The notes under the pieces: generated by a model
Seen by the model: the letters and a program-made list of their open reading frames with translations, nothing else
What the model was told of the DNA's origin: nothing
The model's database searches: none
From: Roseateles sp.
GTDB taxonomy: Bacteria; Pseudomonadota; Gammaproteobacteria; Burkholderiales; Burkholderiaceae_C
Direction: 5' to 3'
NCBI GenBank assembly: GCA_019234295.1
Contig: JAFALK010000012.1
Location: 1-64,000, forward strand
DNA: 64,000 nt
In this document: positions 1-10,579 of the stretch, one piece after another
Numbering within the stretch: the first letter of the stretch is position 1
How the letters are laid out: the number at the start of each line of letters is the position of its first letter
Made by a program: the position numbers and the translations under genes

Positions 1-1805
<1,805 letters not shown>

Positions 1806-1809
<4 letters not shown>

Positions 1810-2609
1810 CGGGCCAAGCCGAGGACGTCGCTCATGTCATAGAGCCCCGAGCCGTGCCTGGCGAGAAAGCGTGCCGCGCGCAGGCTGCCCTGCGCGTACG
1901 TCTGGCGGCTGCTGCTCTTGTGGCTGATCTCGATGCGCTCGCCAAGCCCGGCGAAGAGCACGGTGTGGTCGCCGATGATGTCGCCGCCGCGCACGGTGGC
2001 AAAACCGATGGTGGACGGGTCGCGGGCGCCCGTCACGCCTTCGCGGCCGTAGACGGCACAGTCCTTGAGGTCACGGCCTACGGCCTTGGCGACGACCTCG
2101 CCCATCTGCAGGGCGGTGCCGCTGGGCGCATCGACCTTGTGGCGGTGGTGGGCCTCGATGATCTCGATGTCGTAGCCCTCGCTGAGTGCACGCGCGGCCT
2201 GATCAAGGAGTTTGAGCACGACGTTGACGCCCACGCTCATATTGGGCGCCATCATGATGCCGATGCTCTTGGCGTGCTCGCCGATCTCGGCCTTCTGCGC
2301 CGGCGAGAAGCCGGTCGTGCCGATCACGGCCTTGACGCCCAGCATGCGGCACATGGCCAGGTGGGCCAGCGTGCCTTCCGGGCGGGTGAAGTCGATCAGA
2401 ACCTCGGCGTTGGCCAGGCCGGCGCGTAGATCGCTGGTGACGGTGACGCCGCTGTTCTGGCCGAGAAAGGCGGCGGCGTCCTGGCCCAGCATGGGGCTGG
2501 AGGGCTGGTCCAGCGCGCCGCTGAGCGTACAGTCCTCGGCGGCCATCACGGCTTCGACCAGCATGCGGCCCATGCGGCCGGAACAGCCCGCGATGGCAAT
2601 ACGCGTCAT
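1806..2609 (-). CDS. dapB: 4-hydroxy-tetrahydrodipicolinate reductase
   Basis: Reduces 4-hydroxy-tetrahydrodipicolinate with NAD(P)H in the diaminopimelate/lysine pathway, supplying the peptidoglycan crosslinker. It has the usual family length (267 residues). A Rossmann glycine motif is at the N-terminus ([14 protein letters not shown]) and the DapB signature [20 protein letters not shown] carries the catalytic His pair, Lys and PSGTA loop. It overlaps both bamE and exbB by 4 bp, so it belongs to a tightly coupled envelope operon. Confidence 0.97.
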
Positions 2610-3154
2610 TCGCCGGACTCCAGCGGCGGGAAGCTGCGCTGTTCCGGTTTGATGTCGCTCGCTTCTTGCTCGACCTTGGGTGGCAGGGGCAGGGCCTTGA
2701 CTTCGGATTCGCTCAGCTCCAGCTTCGGGGCGCTGCGCGCGGAGAACTTGGGCGCGATGGCCGCAATGAACTCGCGCTCGGTGGGCAAGTTGTCCGGCAC
2801 GTCGAGCTTCTTGAGCGTGTCGCCCTCGAACCAGGCCACGACCTTGCGCTGCTCGAACGGCGTGCCCTGGCGGCGGATGGTGAAGGTGTAGTCCCAGCGG
2901 TCGGTATGGAAGATGTCGGTGAGCAAGGGCGTGCCAAGCACGTCGCGCACCTGTTCTCGCGTCATGCCGGGCTTGGCGCGCTCGACCTGTTCCTTGGTGA
3001 GCACATTGCCCTGGACAATTTCCACCCGATAGGGCGTGACCAGGCCCATGACCTTGTCACCCGAGACAGAGGCGAACGAGCTCAGGTTCGAACATCCGCT
3101 GAGGGTCAGGCCCAACGCGAGCGGAATCAGGACGGTAGGCAGGCGGGTTCGCAT
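2606..3154 (-). CDS. bamE: Outer-membrane assembly lipoprotein BamE (SmpA/OmlA)
   Basis: Lipoprotein subunit of the beta-barrel assembly machine at the inner face of the outer membrane. The 182-residue product has a lipoprotein signal peptide ending in LTLSGC (lipidated Cys21). The SmpA/OmlA core follows ([16 protein letters not shown], then [13 protein letters not shown]). A C-terminal extension of about 60 residues beyond the core makes it longer than the E. coli protein. It is the promoter-proximal gene of the minus-strand operon and is divergent from fur across a 111-bp gap, the common arrangement in betaproteobacteria. Confidence 0.94.
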   Translation of the reverse strand: MRTRLPTVLIPLALGLTLSGCSNLSSFASVSGDKVMGLVTPYRVEIVQGNVLTKEQVERAKPGMTREQVRDVLGTPLLTDIFHTDRWDYTFTIRRQGTPFEQRKVVAWFEGDTLKKLDVPDNLPTEREFIAAIAPKFSARSAPKLELSESEVKALPLPPKVEQEASDIKPEQRSFPPLESGE

Positions 3155-3265
3155 CGACGCTTCTCAGGAACAGTCTAGGGAGATCCGGCTCGGCAGACGA
3201 CCGGGCTGGATATGATCGGAGGATTCTAGCGGCGCCCCGCCACAGCCCCAGACCGCGCTTCCCCC

Positions 3266-3691
3266 ATGAGCCGAACCGACGACATCAAGAACAGCGGCCT
3301 CAAGGCCACGCTGCCCCGAATCAAGATCCTCGAGATCTTCCAGAAGACGGCCCAGCGTCACATGACCGCCGAAGATGTTTACAAGGCTTTGCTCGTGGAA
3401 GGGGCCGATATCGGCCTGGCCACGGTCTACCGGGTCCTGACCCAGTTCGAACAGGCCGGGCTGCTGTCGCGCAATCACTTCGAGTCGGGCAAGGCGGTTT
3501 TCGAACTCAACGAGGGCCATCACCATGACCACCTGGTCTGCCTGAGCTGCGGCAAGGTCGAGGAGTTCTTCGATCCCGCCATCGAGGAGCGCCAGCACGC
3601 CATCGCGGCGGAACGCGGCTTCCAGCTGCAGGAGCATTCGCTGGCGCTCTACGCCGCGTGCATCAAGAAGGATTGCCCGAACCGGGGCTGA
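3266..3691 (+). CDS. fur: Ferric uptake regulator
   Basis: Iron-responsive repressor. The 141-residue protein has an N-terminal winged helix ([14 protein letters not shown] ... [20 protein letters not shown]). The metal-binding part contains the His cluster [19 protein letters not shown] and two Cys pairs (CLSC, and CIKKDC near the C-terminus) typical of the structural zinc site. The ATG at 3266 gives the usual family length. It is divergent from bamE and convergent with hprK, leaving only 4 bp between the two stops. Confidence 0.96.
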   Translation: MSRTDDIKNSGLKATLPRIKILEIFQKTAQRHMTAEDVYKALLVEGADIGLATVYRVLTQFEQAGLLSRNHFESGKAVFELNEGHHHDHLVCLSCGKVEEFFDPAIEERQHAIAAERGFQLQEHSLALYAACIKKDCPNRG

Positions 3692-3695
3692 GGGG

Positions 3696-4658
3696 CTATT
3701 CCTCCTCGAAGCCGCCGGCCTCGATAGCCCGCTGGTGACGCTCGACGAATTCGCGATACGTGTCGATGCCGCGCAGCTGCAAGATGGTGTTGCGCACGGC
3801 GGCCTCCACGAGCACGGCGAGGTTGCGACCGGCGTCCACCGCAATCACGACCTTGCGCACGGGCATGGCCAGGATCTCTTCGTACAGCGGCTCATAGGGC
3901 AGGCGCTCGAATTCGCGCTCCATGGTCTCCTTGCGGACCAGGTGGACGATGAGCTTGAGCCGCATCTTCCGGCGCACGGCGGTCTCGCCGAAGATGGCCT
4001 TGATGTCCAGCAGGCCGATGCCGCGCACCTCGAGCAGATTCAGCAGCAGATCTGGGCAGCGACCCTCGATGGAGGTCTGCGAGACGCGGAACAGGTCCAC
4101 CGCGTCGTCGGCCACGAGACCGTGGCCACGCGAGATCAGCTCCAGGCCCAGTTCGCTCTTGCCCAGGCCCGATTCGCCCGTCAGCAGCACGCCCAGGCCC
4201 AGGATGTCCATGAACACGCCGTGGCGGGTCGTGCGGTTGGCGAACAGGTGGCCCAGGTACAGGCGCACCAGGTCGATCACATGGCCGGCGGACTCGTGGG
4301 TGACGAAGAGGGGGATCTCGGCGCGGTCGCACATGGCGACGAGCTTGTTCGGCGGCGGCTGGTCGTCGGCCACGATGATGACCGGCGGCTCCAGCGTGAC
4401 GATGCGCGCCACGCGCCGGTCCAGGACATCGTCGGCTGCCTGGCTCAGGTAGGCGACCTCGCGGCGGCCGACGATCTGCACCCGGTAGGGGTGGATGTAG
4501 TTCAGGTAGCCGACCAAGTCAGCGGCCGACTGGGCCTCGCGCACGGCGGCTTCGTCGAAGCGGCGCTCAGGGTGCGCGTGTCCGGCGATCCACTCCCAGC
4601 GTAGCGCCTCGCGGTGCTCTTCGAAGAGCCTGTCTGCACTGAACGTTGTGAGCTTCAA
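3696..4658 (-). CDS. hprK: HPr kinase/phosphorylase
   Basis: Bifunctional enzyme that phosphorylates and dephosphorylates a serine of HPr or NPr. It has 320 residues: an N-terminal domain and a C-terminal kinase domain with the P-loop GESGLGKS, then [12 protein letters not shown] and the HprK signature [15 protein letters not shown]. It sits 4 bp after ptsN on the same strand. In betaproteobacteria this gene commonly belongs to a regulatory (non-sugar) PTS branch with EIIA-Ntr. No HPr or EI gene is visible here. Confidence 0.96.
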   Translation of the reverse strand: MKLTTFSADRLFEEHREALRWEWIAGHAHPERRFDEAAVREAQSAADLVGYLNYIHPYRVQIVGRREVAYLSQAADDVLDRRVARIVTLEPPVIIVADDQPPPNKLVAMCDRAEIPLFVTHESAGHVIDLVRLYLGHLFANRTTRHGVFMDILGLGVLLTGESGLGKSELGLELISRGHGLVADDAVDLFRVSQTSIEGRCPDLLLNLLEVRGIGLLDIKAIFGETAVRRKMRLKLIVHLVRKETMEREFERLPYEPLYEEILAMPVRKVVIAVDAGRNLAVLVEAAVRNTILQLRGIDTYREFVERHQRAIEAGGFEEE

Positions 4659-4662
4659 GGAA

Positions 4663-5133
4663 TCAAGCGACGGACTTCAGGGGTTCCCAGGCGGCGATCA
4701 GGCGGTGAACCGCCGCGGCGTCGTTCTCAGTCTTGAGCTTCTCGCGCAGTTCGCGGTCCGAGAGCATTTCGGCGATCTCGGAGAGGATCTCGAGGTGGCG
4801 CTGGGTGGCGGCCTCGGGCACGAGCAGGAAGATCAGCAGGGCCACGGGCTCGTCGTCAGGGGCGTCGAAGCCGATGGGCTGCTGCAGTCGCAGCACCGCC
4901 GCCTGAGGCTGCTTGAGGCCCTTGATGCGCCCGTGGGGGATGGCCACGCCATGGCCCAGCCCCGTGGAGCCCAGGCGCTCGCGGGCGAAGAGGTTGTCGG
5001 TGACCAGGGCGCGGGCGATCGAGTGGTTGTTCTCGAAGAGCAGCCCGGCCTGTTCGAATGCTCGCTTCTTGCTGGAAGCGTCCACGTTCACGAGGACGTT
5101 GCTGGCGGGCAGGATGGCGGCGAGACGGTTCAT
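4663..5133 (-). CDS. ptsN: PTS IIA-like nitrogen-regulatory protein (EIIA-Ntr)
   Basis: Terminal phosphoacceptor of the nitrogen-related PTS, a signalling protein linking nitrogen/carbon status to potassium and phosphate regulation in studied bacteria. The start chosen is the ATG at 5131-5133 ([14 protein letters not shown]), which gives 156 residues, the family norm; a longer upstream reading adds a non-homologous leader. The phosphorylated histidine is H67 in [15 protein letters not shown], with H61 also conserved. It is followed after 4 bp by hprK and preceded by a terminator separating it from hpf. Confidence 0.95.
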   Translation of the reverse strand: MNRLAAILPASNVLVNVDASSKKRAFEQAGLLFENNHSIARALVTDNLFARERLGSTGLGHGVAIPHGRIKGLKQPQAAVLRLQQPIGFDAPDDEPVALLIFLLVPEAATQRHLEILSEIAEMLSDRELREKLKTENDAAAVHRLIAAWEPLKSVA

Positions 5134-5290
5134 TGGGGGGCGGCTGGGACCCGGTCGTATTTGGTAATGCAGGCGCTGATTATAGAAACTAGCGGCGCCT
5201 TGCAAGCGTCTGGTCATCCCTGGGCATGCGGGATCGTGTGAATTGCTGCGCTGCGGCAACAACCTGGCCTAGGGGGATCTACGAGGAGGC

Positions 5291-5320
5291 GCAAAAACAA
5301 AGGCGGCATTGCTGCCGCCT
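5291..5320 (-). terminator. Intrinsic terminator downstream of hpf
   Basis: On the minus strand the 7-bp inverted repeat AGGCGGC / GCCGCCT (5301-5307 and 5314-5320, 6-nt loop) is followed by the T-rich run ttgtttttgc. It lies 20 bp past the hpf stop, so hpf and ptsN are probably separate or attenuated transcription units. Confidence 0.85.
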
Positions 5321-5340
5321 TGTCCATGAATTTTGGGCCT

Positions 5341-5682
5341 TTACTGGGCCGGGATTTCCATCCGCTTGGCGGATTGGTGGTGGTGGTCTTGCAACTTGTC
5401 CTTATGACGGCAGACCTGTCGATCGAGCTTGTCCATCAGTTGGTCGATCGCGGCATACAGGTCTTCATGGGACTGTTCCACGAAGATGTCGCGACCCTTG
5501 ACGTGCACCGTGATTTCGGCGCGTTGGCGGCGTTCCTTTTCCTTCTGCTTTTCCACGGTCAGCAGGACGTTGATGTCAACGACCTGATCGAAGTGGCGGG
5601 TCACCCGGTCGAGCTTGGTGAGAACGTACTCACGCAGCGCCGGGGTAACTTCGAGGTGATGGCCACTGATGGTCAGATTCAT
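5341..5682 (-). CDS. hpf: Short ribosome hibernation-promoting factor
   Basis: Binds 30S/100S ribosomes and stalls translation in stationary phase. The ATG at 5682 ([20 protein letters not shown]) gives 113 residues, the short HPF form, which lacks the C-terminal dimerisation domain of long HPF. The charged core [19 protein letters not shown] and the His-rich tail QDHHHQS are visible. In many proteobacteria hpf follows rpoN; here no rpoN is within at least 500 bp upstream. Confidence 0.93.
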   Translation of the reverse strand: MNLTISGHHLEVTPALREYVLTKLDRVTRHFDQVVDINVLLTVEKQKEKERRQRAEITVHVKGRDIFVEQSHEDLYAAIDQLMDKLDRQVCRHKDKLQDHHHQSAKRMEIPAQ

Positions 5683-5697
5683 AAAGCCTCCTTTCAC

Positions 5698-6266
5698 AAA
5701 GGCAGGGGTCGGGAAATCGTACGGATCACTCCAAGGGAGCGGGGCCGCACAGGGAACACTGGACTTGAACTGTTCAGGGCAAAGAACGAAGGAAGAGCGA
5801 TTTCTGGGTAGCGGAGGATTGAGGCAAGTTGCGAAGGGGTCGAGCCAGTGTGCTCAGAAAGCCTGGCCGTGGCAAGTGCCGGGCCCAAACCCCTCGGGGA
5901 CTTTTGTAAAGCGTGGCGTCCGGCGTGAGGAATGTCCGGGGCAGCTGTTGCTTTGCATGGGACAGGCTCGCGCCAGGCACGCGAGAGCCTGATGCATGAG
6001 AAAACTGTGGCGAAAGGCCTCGAAGCCGACGGGAGAGGGGAGAGGGGAGAGGGGAGGAAAGGGAGTCAATGGAGTCAAAGGAGGAGGGCTCGGGGATTTC
6101 GAGCCCCTGGAACGGGTTCCGCGCCTGATAGTGAGTCCATGCCATTGCGTTGCTTGAAACAATTCTTCAATCCAGCGCGAGTTTCGGGCCCTGCTGGCGG
6201 CCGCTAAAGCGGACCGGCGCGCCGGGTGATTCGAATATGGCCAGGGGGCTGGACTAAAATCAAGAG
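5698..6266. other. Long intergenic region with purine-rich repeat
   Basis: About 570 bp between hpf (minus) and the ferritin-like gene (plus). No open frame here has recognisable protein character; the longest are low-complexity Ser/Pro/Leu products. The stretch must hold both divergent promoters. It contains a purine-only heptamer repeat at 6031-6063, listed separately. I see no tRNA or known small RNA. Confidence 0.6.
6031..6063 (+). repeat. GGGGAGA-type purine tandem repeat
   Basis: About three copies of a 7-bp unit GGGGAGA (with edges gggagag and ggggagg), followed by more purine runs to about 6088. The all-purine strand with several G runs could form triplex or G-quadruplex structure. 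Function is unknown. Confidence 0.75.
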
Positions 6267-6284
6267 TTGCAACATAGGAAGCCC

Positions 6285-7151
6285 ATGCTTTACCCCGAAC
6301 TCTTCAAGCAGCTGGAAGCTGTGCGCTGGAACATGGACACGGACATTCCGTGGGACAAGTTCGATGCCAGCCTGCTCACCGAAGATCAGGCCCGCACCAT
6401 CAAGATGAACGCCATCACCGAGTGGTCGGCCCTGCCCGCCACGGAGATGTTCCTGCGCGACAACAAGGACGACAGCGACTTCTCTGCCTTCATGAGCGTG
6501 TGGTTCTTCGAGGAGCAGAAGCATTCCCTCGTGTTGATGGAGTACCTGCGCCGCTTCCGTCCGGACCTGGTCCCGACCGAGGCCGAGCTGCATGAGGTAC
6601 GCTTCGAGTTCGACCCGGCCCCGGCGCTGGAAACCCTGATGCTGCATTTTTGCGGCGAGATCCGCCTGAATCACTGGTACCGCCGGGCTGCGGAGTGGCA
6701 CACCGAGCCGGTCATCAAGGCCATCTACGAGACGCTCTCGCGCGACGAAGCCCGCCATGGCGGCGCCTACCTGCGCTACATGAAGCGGGCCATGAACAAG
6801 TTCGGCGACGAGGCGCGCGCCGCCTTCGCCAAGGTGGGCGTGCTGATGGCTTCGGCCCGCCGCACGGCCCAGGCCCTGCACCCGACCAATCTGCATGTGA
6901 ACGCCAAGCTCTTCCCGCGCGACACGATCCAGAGCCGCCTGCCCGATCCCCAGTGGCTCGAGAATTGGCTGGACAAGCAGATCCAGTTCGACGCCGTTTG
7001 GGAGACCAAGGTCGTCGAGCGCATCCTGCACAACATGAGCCTGCTGATGGAGCGCAGCTTCGCCTCCGTGCAGGAACTGAATCGCTTCCGCAAGGAAGTC
7101 GCCGCCAAATTGGCGGCCACGGTGGAAGGCGTGACGCCCAAGCTGGCCTGA
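6285..7151 (+). CDS. Di-iron ferritin-like protein, acyl-ACP desaturase-like
   Basis: 288-residue helical protein with a di-iron carboxylate signature. FFEEQKHS (E76, E77, H80) and LSRDEARHGG (E155, H158) form an EExxH/DExxH pair, with E46 and E125 as further candidate ligands, as in the ferritin-like/type 2 acyl-[ACP] desaturase fold. The substrate is unknown. The ATG at 6285 was chosen because AGGAAG lies 4-9 bases upstream; an upstream TTG at 6267 has no such site. A strong terminator follows, so it is probably monocistronic. Confidence 0.75.
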   Translation: MLYPELFKQLEAVRWNMDTDIPWDKFDASLLTEDQARTIKMNAITEWSALPATEMFLRDNKDDSDFSAFMSVWFFEEQKHSLVLMEYLRRFRPDLVPTEAELHEVRFEFDPAPALETLMLHFCGEIRLNHWYRRAAEWHTEPVIKAIYETLSRDEARHGGAYLRYMKRAMNKFGDEARAAFAKVGVLMASARRTAQALHPTNLHVNAKLFPRDTIQSRLPDPQWLENWLDKQIQFDAVWETKVVERILHNMSLLMERSFASVQELNRFRKEVAAKLAATVEGVTPKLA

Positions 7152-7173
7152 GCGTTCAGTCCTCATGAGAAAG

Positions 7174-7197
7174 GCCCGCCATCGGCGGGCTTTTCCG
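7174..7197 (+). terminator. Intrinsic terminator
   Basis: Perfect 7-bp stem GCCCGCC/GGCGGGC with loop atc (7174-7190), followed by TTTT. It ends the ferritin-like gene and may also act on the convergent ABC permease transcript, since the opposite strand is followed by a pyrimidine-rich run. Confidence 0.85.
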
Positions 7198-7212
7198 TTT
7201 CTGCTGCGATCC

Positions 7213-8109
7213 TCAGGCGCCGCGGCGGCGGCGCAGGATCAGGCCGTAGAAGCCCAGAGCAGCGAGGGCGAGGCCGCCGACCAGGTTCGGGCTGGCAAGG
7301 GCCTGCATGGCCTGCAGTGCATCGCTCCAGGCCCAGGCGGTCACTTGCGCCACTTCCGGCATAGGCAGCTCGTGAGCGTGCTCCTTGAAGCCTGCCCCCG
7401 AATTCACCACCGCATGGGTCAGACCGTGCAACTGCTCCTTGAGGAGCACGCGGAACAGGTCGATGCCATAGAGCTTGGGCAGGATGCCGCACAGCACCAC
7501 GGTCGTGCCGGCCAGCGCCGGGATTCCCCAGCGCTTGAGCCAGGCAGAGGCATTCATCACGATCATCACGAGCGGCGCGGCCCACAGCATCGCCAGGAGC
7601 ACGCCGAAGGACAGGCGCAGTACCACCGGCAGACTGAAGCCCGCGACCGCCCCCCAGGGGATCGCGGCCAGCGCCGTGACGCCGCCGAACTTCAGCGCCG
7701 CGGCCGCCGCCATCACGTAGCCCAGGACGTAGGACAGCAGACCGATGGACAGCGGGACCACCAGCAGATGCGTCAGCACCGTGGTGGCGATGGACTCGGT
7801 GTGACTGGCGGGCAAGGACAGCCAGAACTCGATCGAGCGGTCCTGCACGTCGCGCCGTGCTAGGCCGGGCAACTGGAACAGCGCGCTCGTCATGGCCAGC
7901 AGGAACATCGAGGTCATGCTGAAGATCACTGCGGCCACGCCGATGGCCAGGGACTTGTCCATCGCCATGCCGTTGATCTCGCCTTCGGGCACGGTGCCGA
8001 AGGGCAGCAGGGCCAGGAAGAGCAGCGGTGGCGCCAGCAGCGTGACGAGCCAGCCGCGCTTGTGCTGCATCCACTCGCGCAGCATGAGGGTCTGGAAACG
8101 GGAACTCAT
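7213..8109 (-). CDS. ABC transporter permease
   Basis: 298-residue integral membrane protein with about six hydrophobic segments. They begin at LVTLLAPPLLFLALLPFG (residues 21-38), followed by IGVAAVIFSMTSMFLLAM and helices around residues 110-180, with a last helix before the C-terminal RRRRGA. It lies 11 bp after its ATPase gene. With a GntR regulator at the head of the operon, the set resembles the YtrABC-type drug/bacteriocin-responsive exporters. Substrate unknown. Confidence 0.85.
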   Translation of the reverse strand: MSSRFQTLMLREWMQHKRGWLVTLLAPPLLFLALLPFGTVPEGEINGMAMDKSLAIGVAAVIFSMTSMFLLAMTSALFQLPGLARRDVQDRSIEFWLSLPASHTESIATTVLTHLLVVPLSIGLLSYVLGYVMAAAAALKFGGVTALAAIPWGAVAGFSLPVVLRLSFGVLLAMLWAAPLVMIVMNASAWLKRWGIPALAGTTVVLCGILPKLYGIDLFRVLLKEQLHGLTHAVVNSGAGFKEHAHELPMPEVAQVTAWAWSDALQAMQALASPNLVGGLALAALGFYGLILRRRRGA

Positions 8110-8120
8110 GTGACGCTCCT

Positions 8121-8996
8121 TCAGGCTTGGGTGGGCGCCATGGCGGGCTTGCGGGTCAGCGCCATGAACAGGTCGACGAGGCTCGGGCGGATACGCTCAC
8201 CCAGGGCCGCCACTTGCTCGGGCGGCGCGCCGTCGAAGATAGCGGCCGTGCGACCGCCACTCTGGCGGTAGCGCAGCAGCGGGTGGGCGCTGGCCACAGC
8301 GTCGGCCGCGGCGGCGTCGTGGGAGAGCGCATGGAAGCGGCTGTCGATGTCCTCCAGGCTGATGTTCAGCACCAGCTTGCCCTCGTCGAGCATCAGGACG
8401 TCCGAGAGCAGCGACTCGACCTCTTCCACCTGATGGGTGGAGATCAGCACGCTGCGCTCGCCGTCGCACCATTCGTCGAGCAGCAGCTCGTAGAAGCCCT
8501 TGCGGCTCATCACGTCCAGGCCCAGGGTGGGCTCGTCGAGGATCATGAGCTTGGCGTCGATGGCCGCGATCAGGGCCAGGTGCAGCTGCACGACCATGCC
8601 CTTGGACAGGCTCTTGACCCTGTCGTTCAGGCCTATGCTCGTGCGCTTGAGCAGGGCGCGGGCTCGGTCGGCCGAGAAGCGGGGCTGCAAGCCCGCCATC
8701 AGCGTGATCAGCTCGTGGGCGCGTGCCCAGCGCGGCAGTACGGCCACGTCCGGGATGTAGCAAAGCTGCTCCAGTAACTGGCCGCGCTGCGCCATGGGCG
8801 AGAGCCCGAGTACGCTGACCTCGCCTTGCGAGACCGGCAGCAGACCCACGAGCGCCTTCATCAGCGAGGTCTTGCCCGCACCGTTGTGGCCCAGAAGGCC
8901 GACCACGCGGCCCTTGGGGATGTTGAAGCTCACGCCGTCCAGGGCCGTCTTGCGGCCGTAGGCAAGGCTCAGGTTCTTGGCTTCGATCAGGTTCAT
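8121..8996 (-). CDS. ABC transporter ATP-binding protein (YtrB-like)
   Basis: Nucleotide-binding subunit for the following permease. The ATG at 8996 (MNLIEAKNLSLAYGRKTALDG) gives 291 residues. Walker A is GLLGHNGAGKTSLMKAL, the signature loop is KSLSKGMVVQLHLAL (LSKGM rather than LSGGQ), Walker B with D-loop is LMILDEPTLGLD, and the switch His follows in ISTHQVEEVE. It overlaps the GntR gene by 4 bp, so all three genes form one operon. Confidence 0.93.
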   Translation of the reverse strand: MNLIEAKNLSLAYGRKTALDGVSFNIPKGRVVGLLGHNGAGKTSLMKALVGLLPVSQGEVSVLGLSPMAQRGQLLEQLCYIPDVAVLPRWARAHELITLMAGLQPRFSADRARALLKRTSIGLNDRVKSLSKGMVVQLHLALIAAIDAKLMILDEPTLGLDVMSRKGFYELLLDEWCDGERSVLISTHQVEEVESLLSDVLMLDEGKLVLNISLEDIDSRFHALSHDAAAADAVASAHPLLRYRQSGGRTAAIFDGAPPEQVAALGERIRPSLVDLFMALTRKPAMAPTQA

Positions 8997-9346
8997 TGTG
9001 GTGTCCCCCAGTCCAGGTCGGCGGCTTGGATGCCCAGGCGGGCGAGCTTGGCGCGTAGGACGGGCCATTCCTTCTCCAGGAAGCGCTCGCGCTCAGCATC
9101 GCGTAGGCGGCTGCGTGCGCCGGCGGTCACGTACATGCCCATGCCGCGCCGGCTTTCGACCAGGCCGTGGTCGACCAGGGCCTGCAGCGCGCGGCTGACA
9201 GTGAGCGGGTTGATGAGGTACTGCCCGGCCAACTGACGGACCGAGGGCAAGGCTTCGCCTTCGGGCGGGCTGCCGTCCAGCAGCTGCACCGCCAGGCGGT
9301 CGGCCAACTGCTGGTAGATCGGTGCGGTGGTGTTCCAGCTTTGCAT
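8993..9346 (-). CDS. GntR-family (YtrA-type) transcriptional regulator
   Basis: 117-residue repressor with an N-terminal winged helix (APIYQQLADRLAVQLLDG ... LPSVRQLAGQYLINPLTVSRALQALVDHGLV) and only a short helical tail, the YtrA subfamily layout. The ATG at 9346 (MQSWNTTAPIYQQL) was chosen because the family starts just before APIYxQ; a longer reading adds about 20 atypical residues. It heads the exporter operon and probably regulates it through the inverted repeat at 9362-9384. Confidence 0.88.
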   Translation of the reverse strand: MQSWNTTAPIYQQLADRLAVQLLDGSPPEGEALPSVRQLAGQYLINPLTVSRALQALVDHGLVESRRGMGMYVTAGARSRLRDAERERFLEKEWPVLRAKLARLGIQAADLDWGTPQ

Positions 9347-9361
9347 CGCTGCCCTCGCTAG

Positions 9362-9384
9362 TGTGTTGCTGATGTAGCACACCA
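9362..9384. promoter_or_regulatory. Candidate GntR operator
   Basis: Imperfect inverted repeat TGTGTTGCT - gatgt - AGCACACCA, 16 bp upstream of the GntR start. Its position and symmetry suggest the autoregulatory site. This is an inference from symmetry only. Confidence 0.45.
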
Positions 9385-9456
9385 TATCAATGGGCGCTTT
9401 CGCCACCTAGCGGCATGCGATGAACTGCAGCAATGGCCGATGGACTGTAAGCGCGC

Positions 9457-10080
9457 TTGTTGAAGAGGTTCGATCGTCATGGCGATCCTATGCAGCCCAT
9501 GCGCCACCTTTTCGCCAGTGCGCACACGGTGTTTCGGCTGCGGCCCGAGGACACGCAAGGGCACCCGGCACGCTCCTACCTGAACCTGGCGGACCAGCTT
9601 CGTCGCTGGGCCCACGGCAGTGACACCCTCGAACAGCAGCTGAGGGAGTTGTGGCGCCGCATGGCCTTCAACGCCCTGGTGGGCAATGTGGACGACCATC
9701 CGCGCAACCACGGGTTCTTGCGAGACCAGGCCGAGGGCACGGGCTGGCGTCTGTCGCCCGCCTTCGACGTCACACCCGCCGGATCGCGCGCGCATGTGCC
9801 CATCGAAGACGGCGTGCCTCTGCTGCTGGCCACGGGCGCGGACAACCGCTCGATGGCCAACAAGGCCAGGCTCTTGGCGAGCGCGCCGCACTTTGACGTG
9901 GACGTTGCCGAGGCCGAGGGCTGGCTCACCAGGACGGCCACGCAGGTGGCGCAGCGCTGGGATGCCATGATTCGCGAAGCGGCCGCGCCGATCCTGGGCG
10001 ACGTCGCCCAGCTTTCTCAGCTGATCGCGGACGTGCGCCCTTCCTTCGCCTATGCGGAGTGGTTGGCAAGCCAGGCTTGA
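9457..10080 (+). pseudogene. Truncated HipA-family kinase (C-terminal fragment)
   Basis: About 207 residues match only the C-terminal half of HipA-type serine/threonine kinases. LLKRFDRHGD at the start corresponds to a mid-protein strand. The catalytic loop NALVGNVDDHPRNHGF and the metal-binding SPAFDVTPAG are intact. The N-terminal subdomain with the ATP-binding lysine is missing, an in-frame TAA lies just upstream (about 9446), and no hipB partner is present. The only starts are weak TTG codons. It is most likely a non-functional relic. Confidence 0.8.
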
Positions 10081-10579
10081 TCGCTGCCACCATCGGTAAA
10101 CGGGCGGCAGTCGAGTTTGAACGACGTACCGCGGTGGGCAGACTGGCTGACTGAAGCCGAATCAGCGCAGGACAGAGCCGCACTCTGCGACCGAACGACA
10201 GATCTGTCACTACTGCCAAGAGCACGAAGTGGCCGAGATCGGCGAGGTGTGGACTTCGAACGAAGTCACCATTCACACCTGCTGACTGGGCATGCATGAG
10301 GCCGTGAACCGATTTCTCGAGGAGGGCCCGGAGCTCGCCACGAAATGGTTGCGAAAGGACCCGATCTTGACCGTGCGCTCCTCCCACCCTGTCGGCAAGT
10401 GCGCGAAATCGCCCGGGTCGCAACCTTGCGCGCAGTAGCCGTGTTTCTCGTGGAACGGGGACCTCAAAGCTCAACCCATACCGCAAGGGCCTGGCCGCCA
10501 ATCAAGACATCCTCGCCCGCCACGCCTACCAGGCGCTCGAACACAACCCGGGGCGTCACCGCCTCTGACTTGGCCGGCA
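10081..10579. other. Decayed region with gene relics
   Basis: No intact gene. It contains the nucleotidyltransferase relic at 10358-10461 and then, in the plus frame 10464-10568, the end of an unidentified reading frame (SKLNPYRKGLAANQD... ending at TGA), which reads like a real protein C-terminus with no upstream start. The mix of fragments in both orientations suggests repeated insertion and deletion. Confidence 0.65.
10358..10461 (-). pseudogene. Relic of the nucleotidyltransferase gene found at 15099-15647
   Basis: These 104 bases align without gaps to 15340-15443 with 6 mismatches by my count (about 94% identity). They encode, on the minus strand, the segment SPFHEKHGYCAQGCDPGDF / AHLPTGWEERTVKIGS of that protein. 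Both ends break abruptly into unrelated sequence, so this is a fragment of a second copy. Confidence 0.9.

Noticed and set aside
5860-5890. GG-N10-GC sigma-54-like promoter upstream of the ferritin-like gene
   Set aside because: Only the two invariant dinucleotides fit; flanking bases do not match, and it is about 400 bp from the gene.
6080-6130. tRNA T-arm-like GAACGGGTTCC / GGGGCTCGAAATCCCC pattern
   Set aside because: No acceptor stem, anticodon arm or 76-nt cloverleaf could be formed on either strand.
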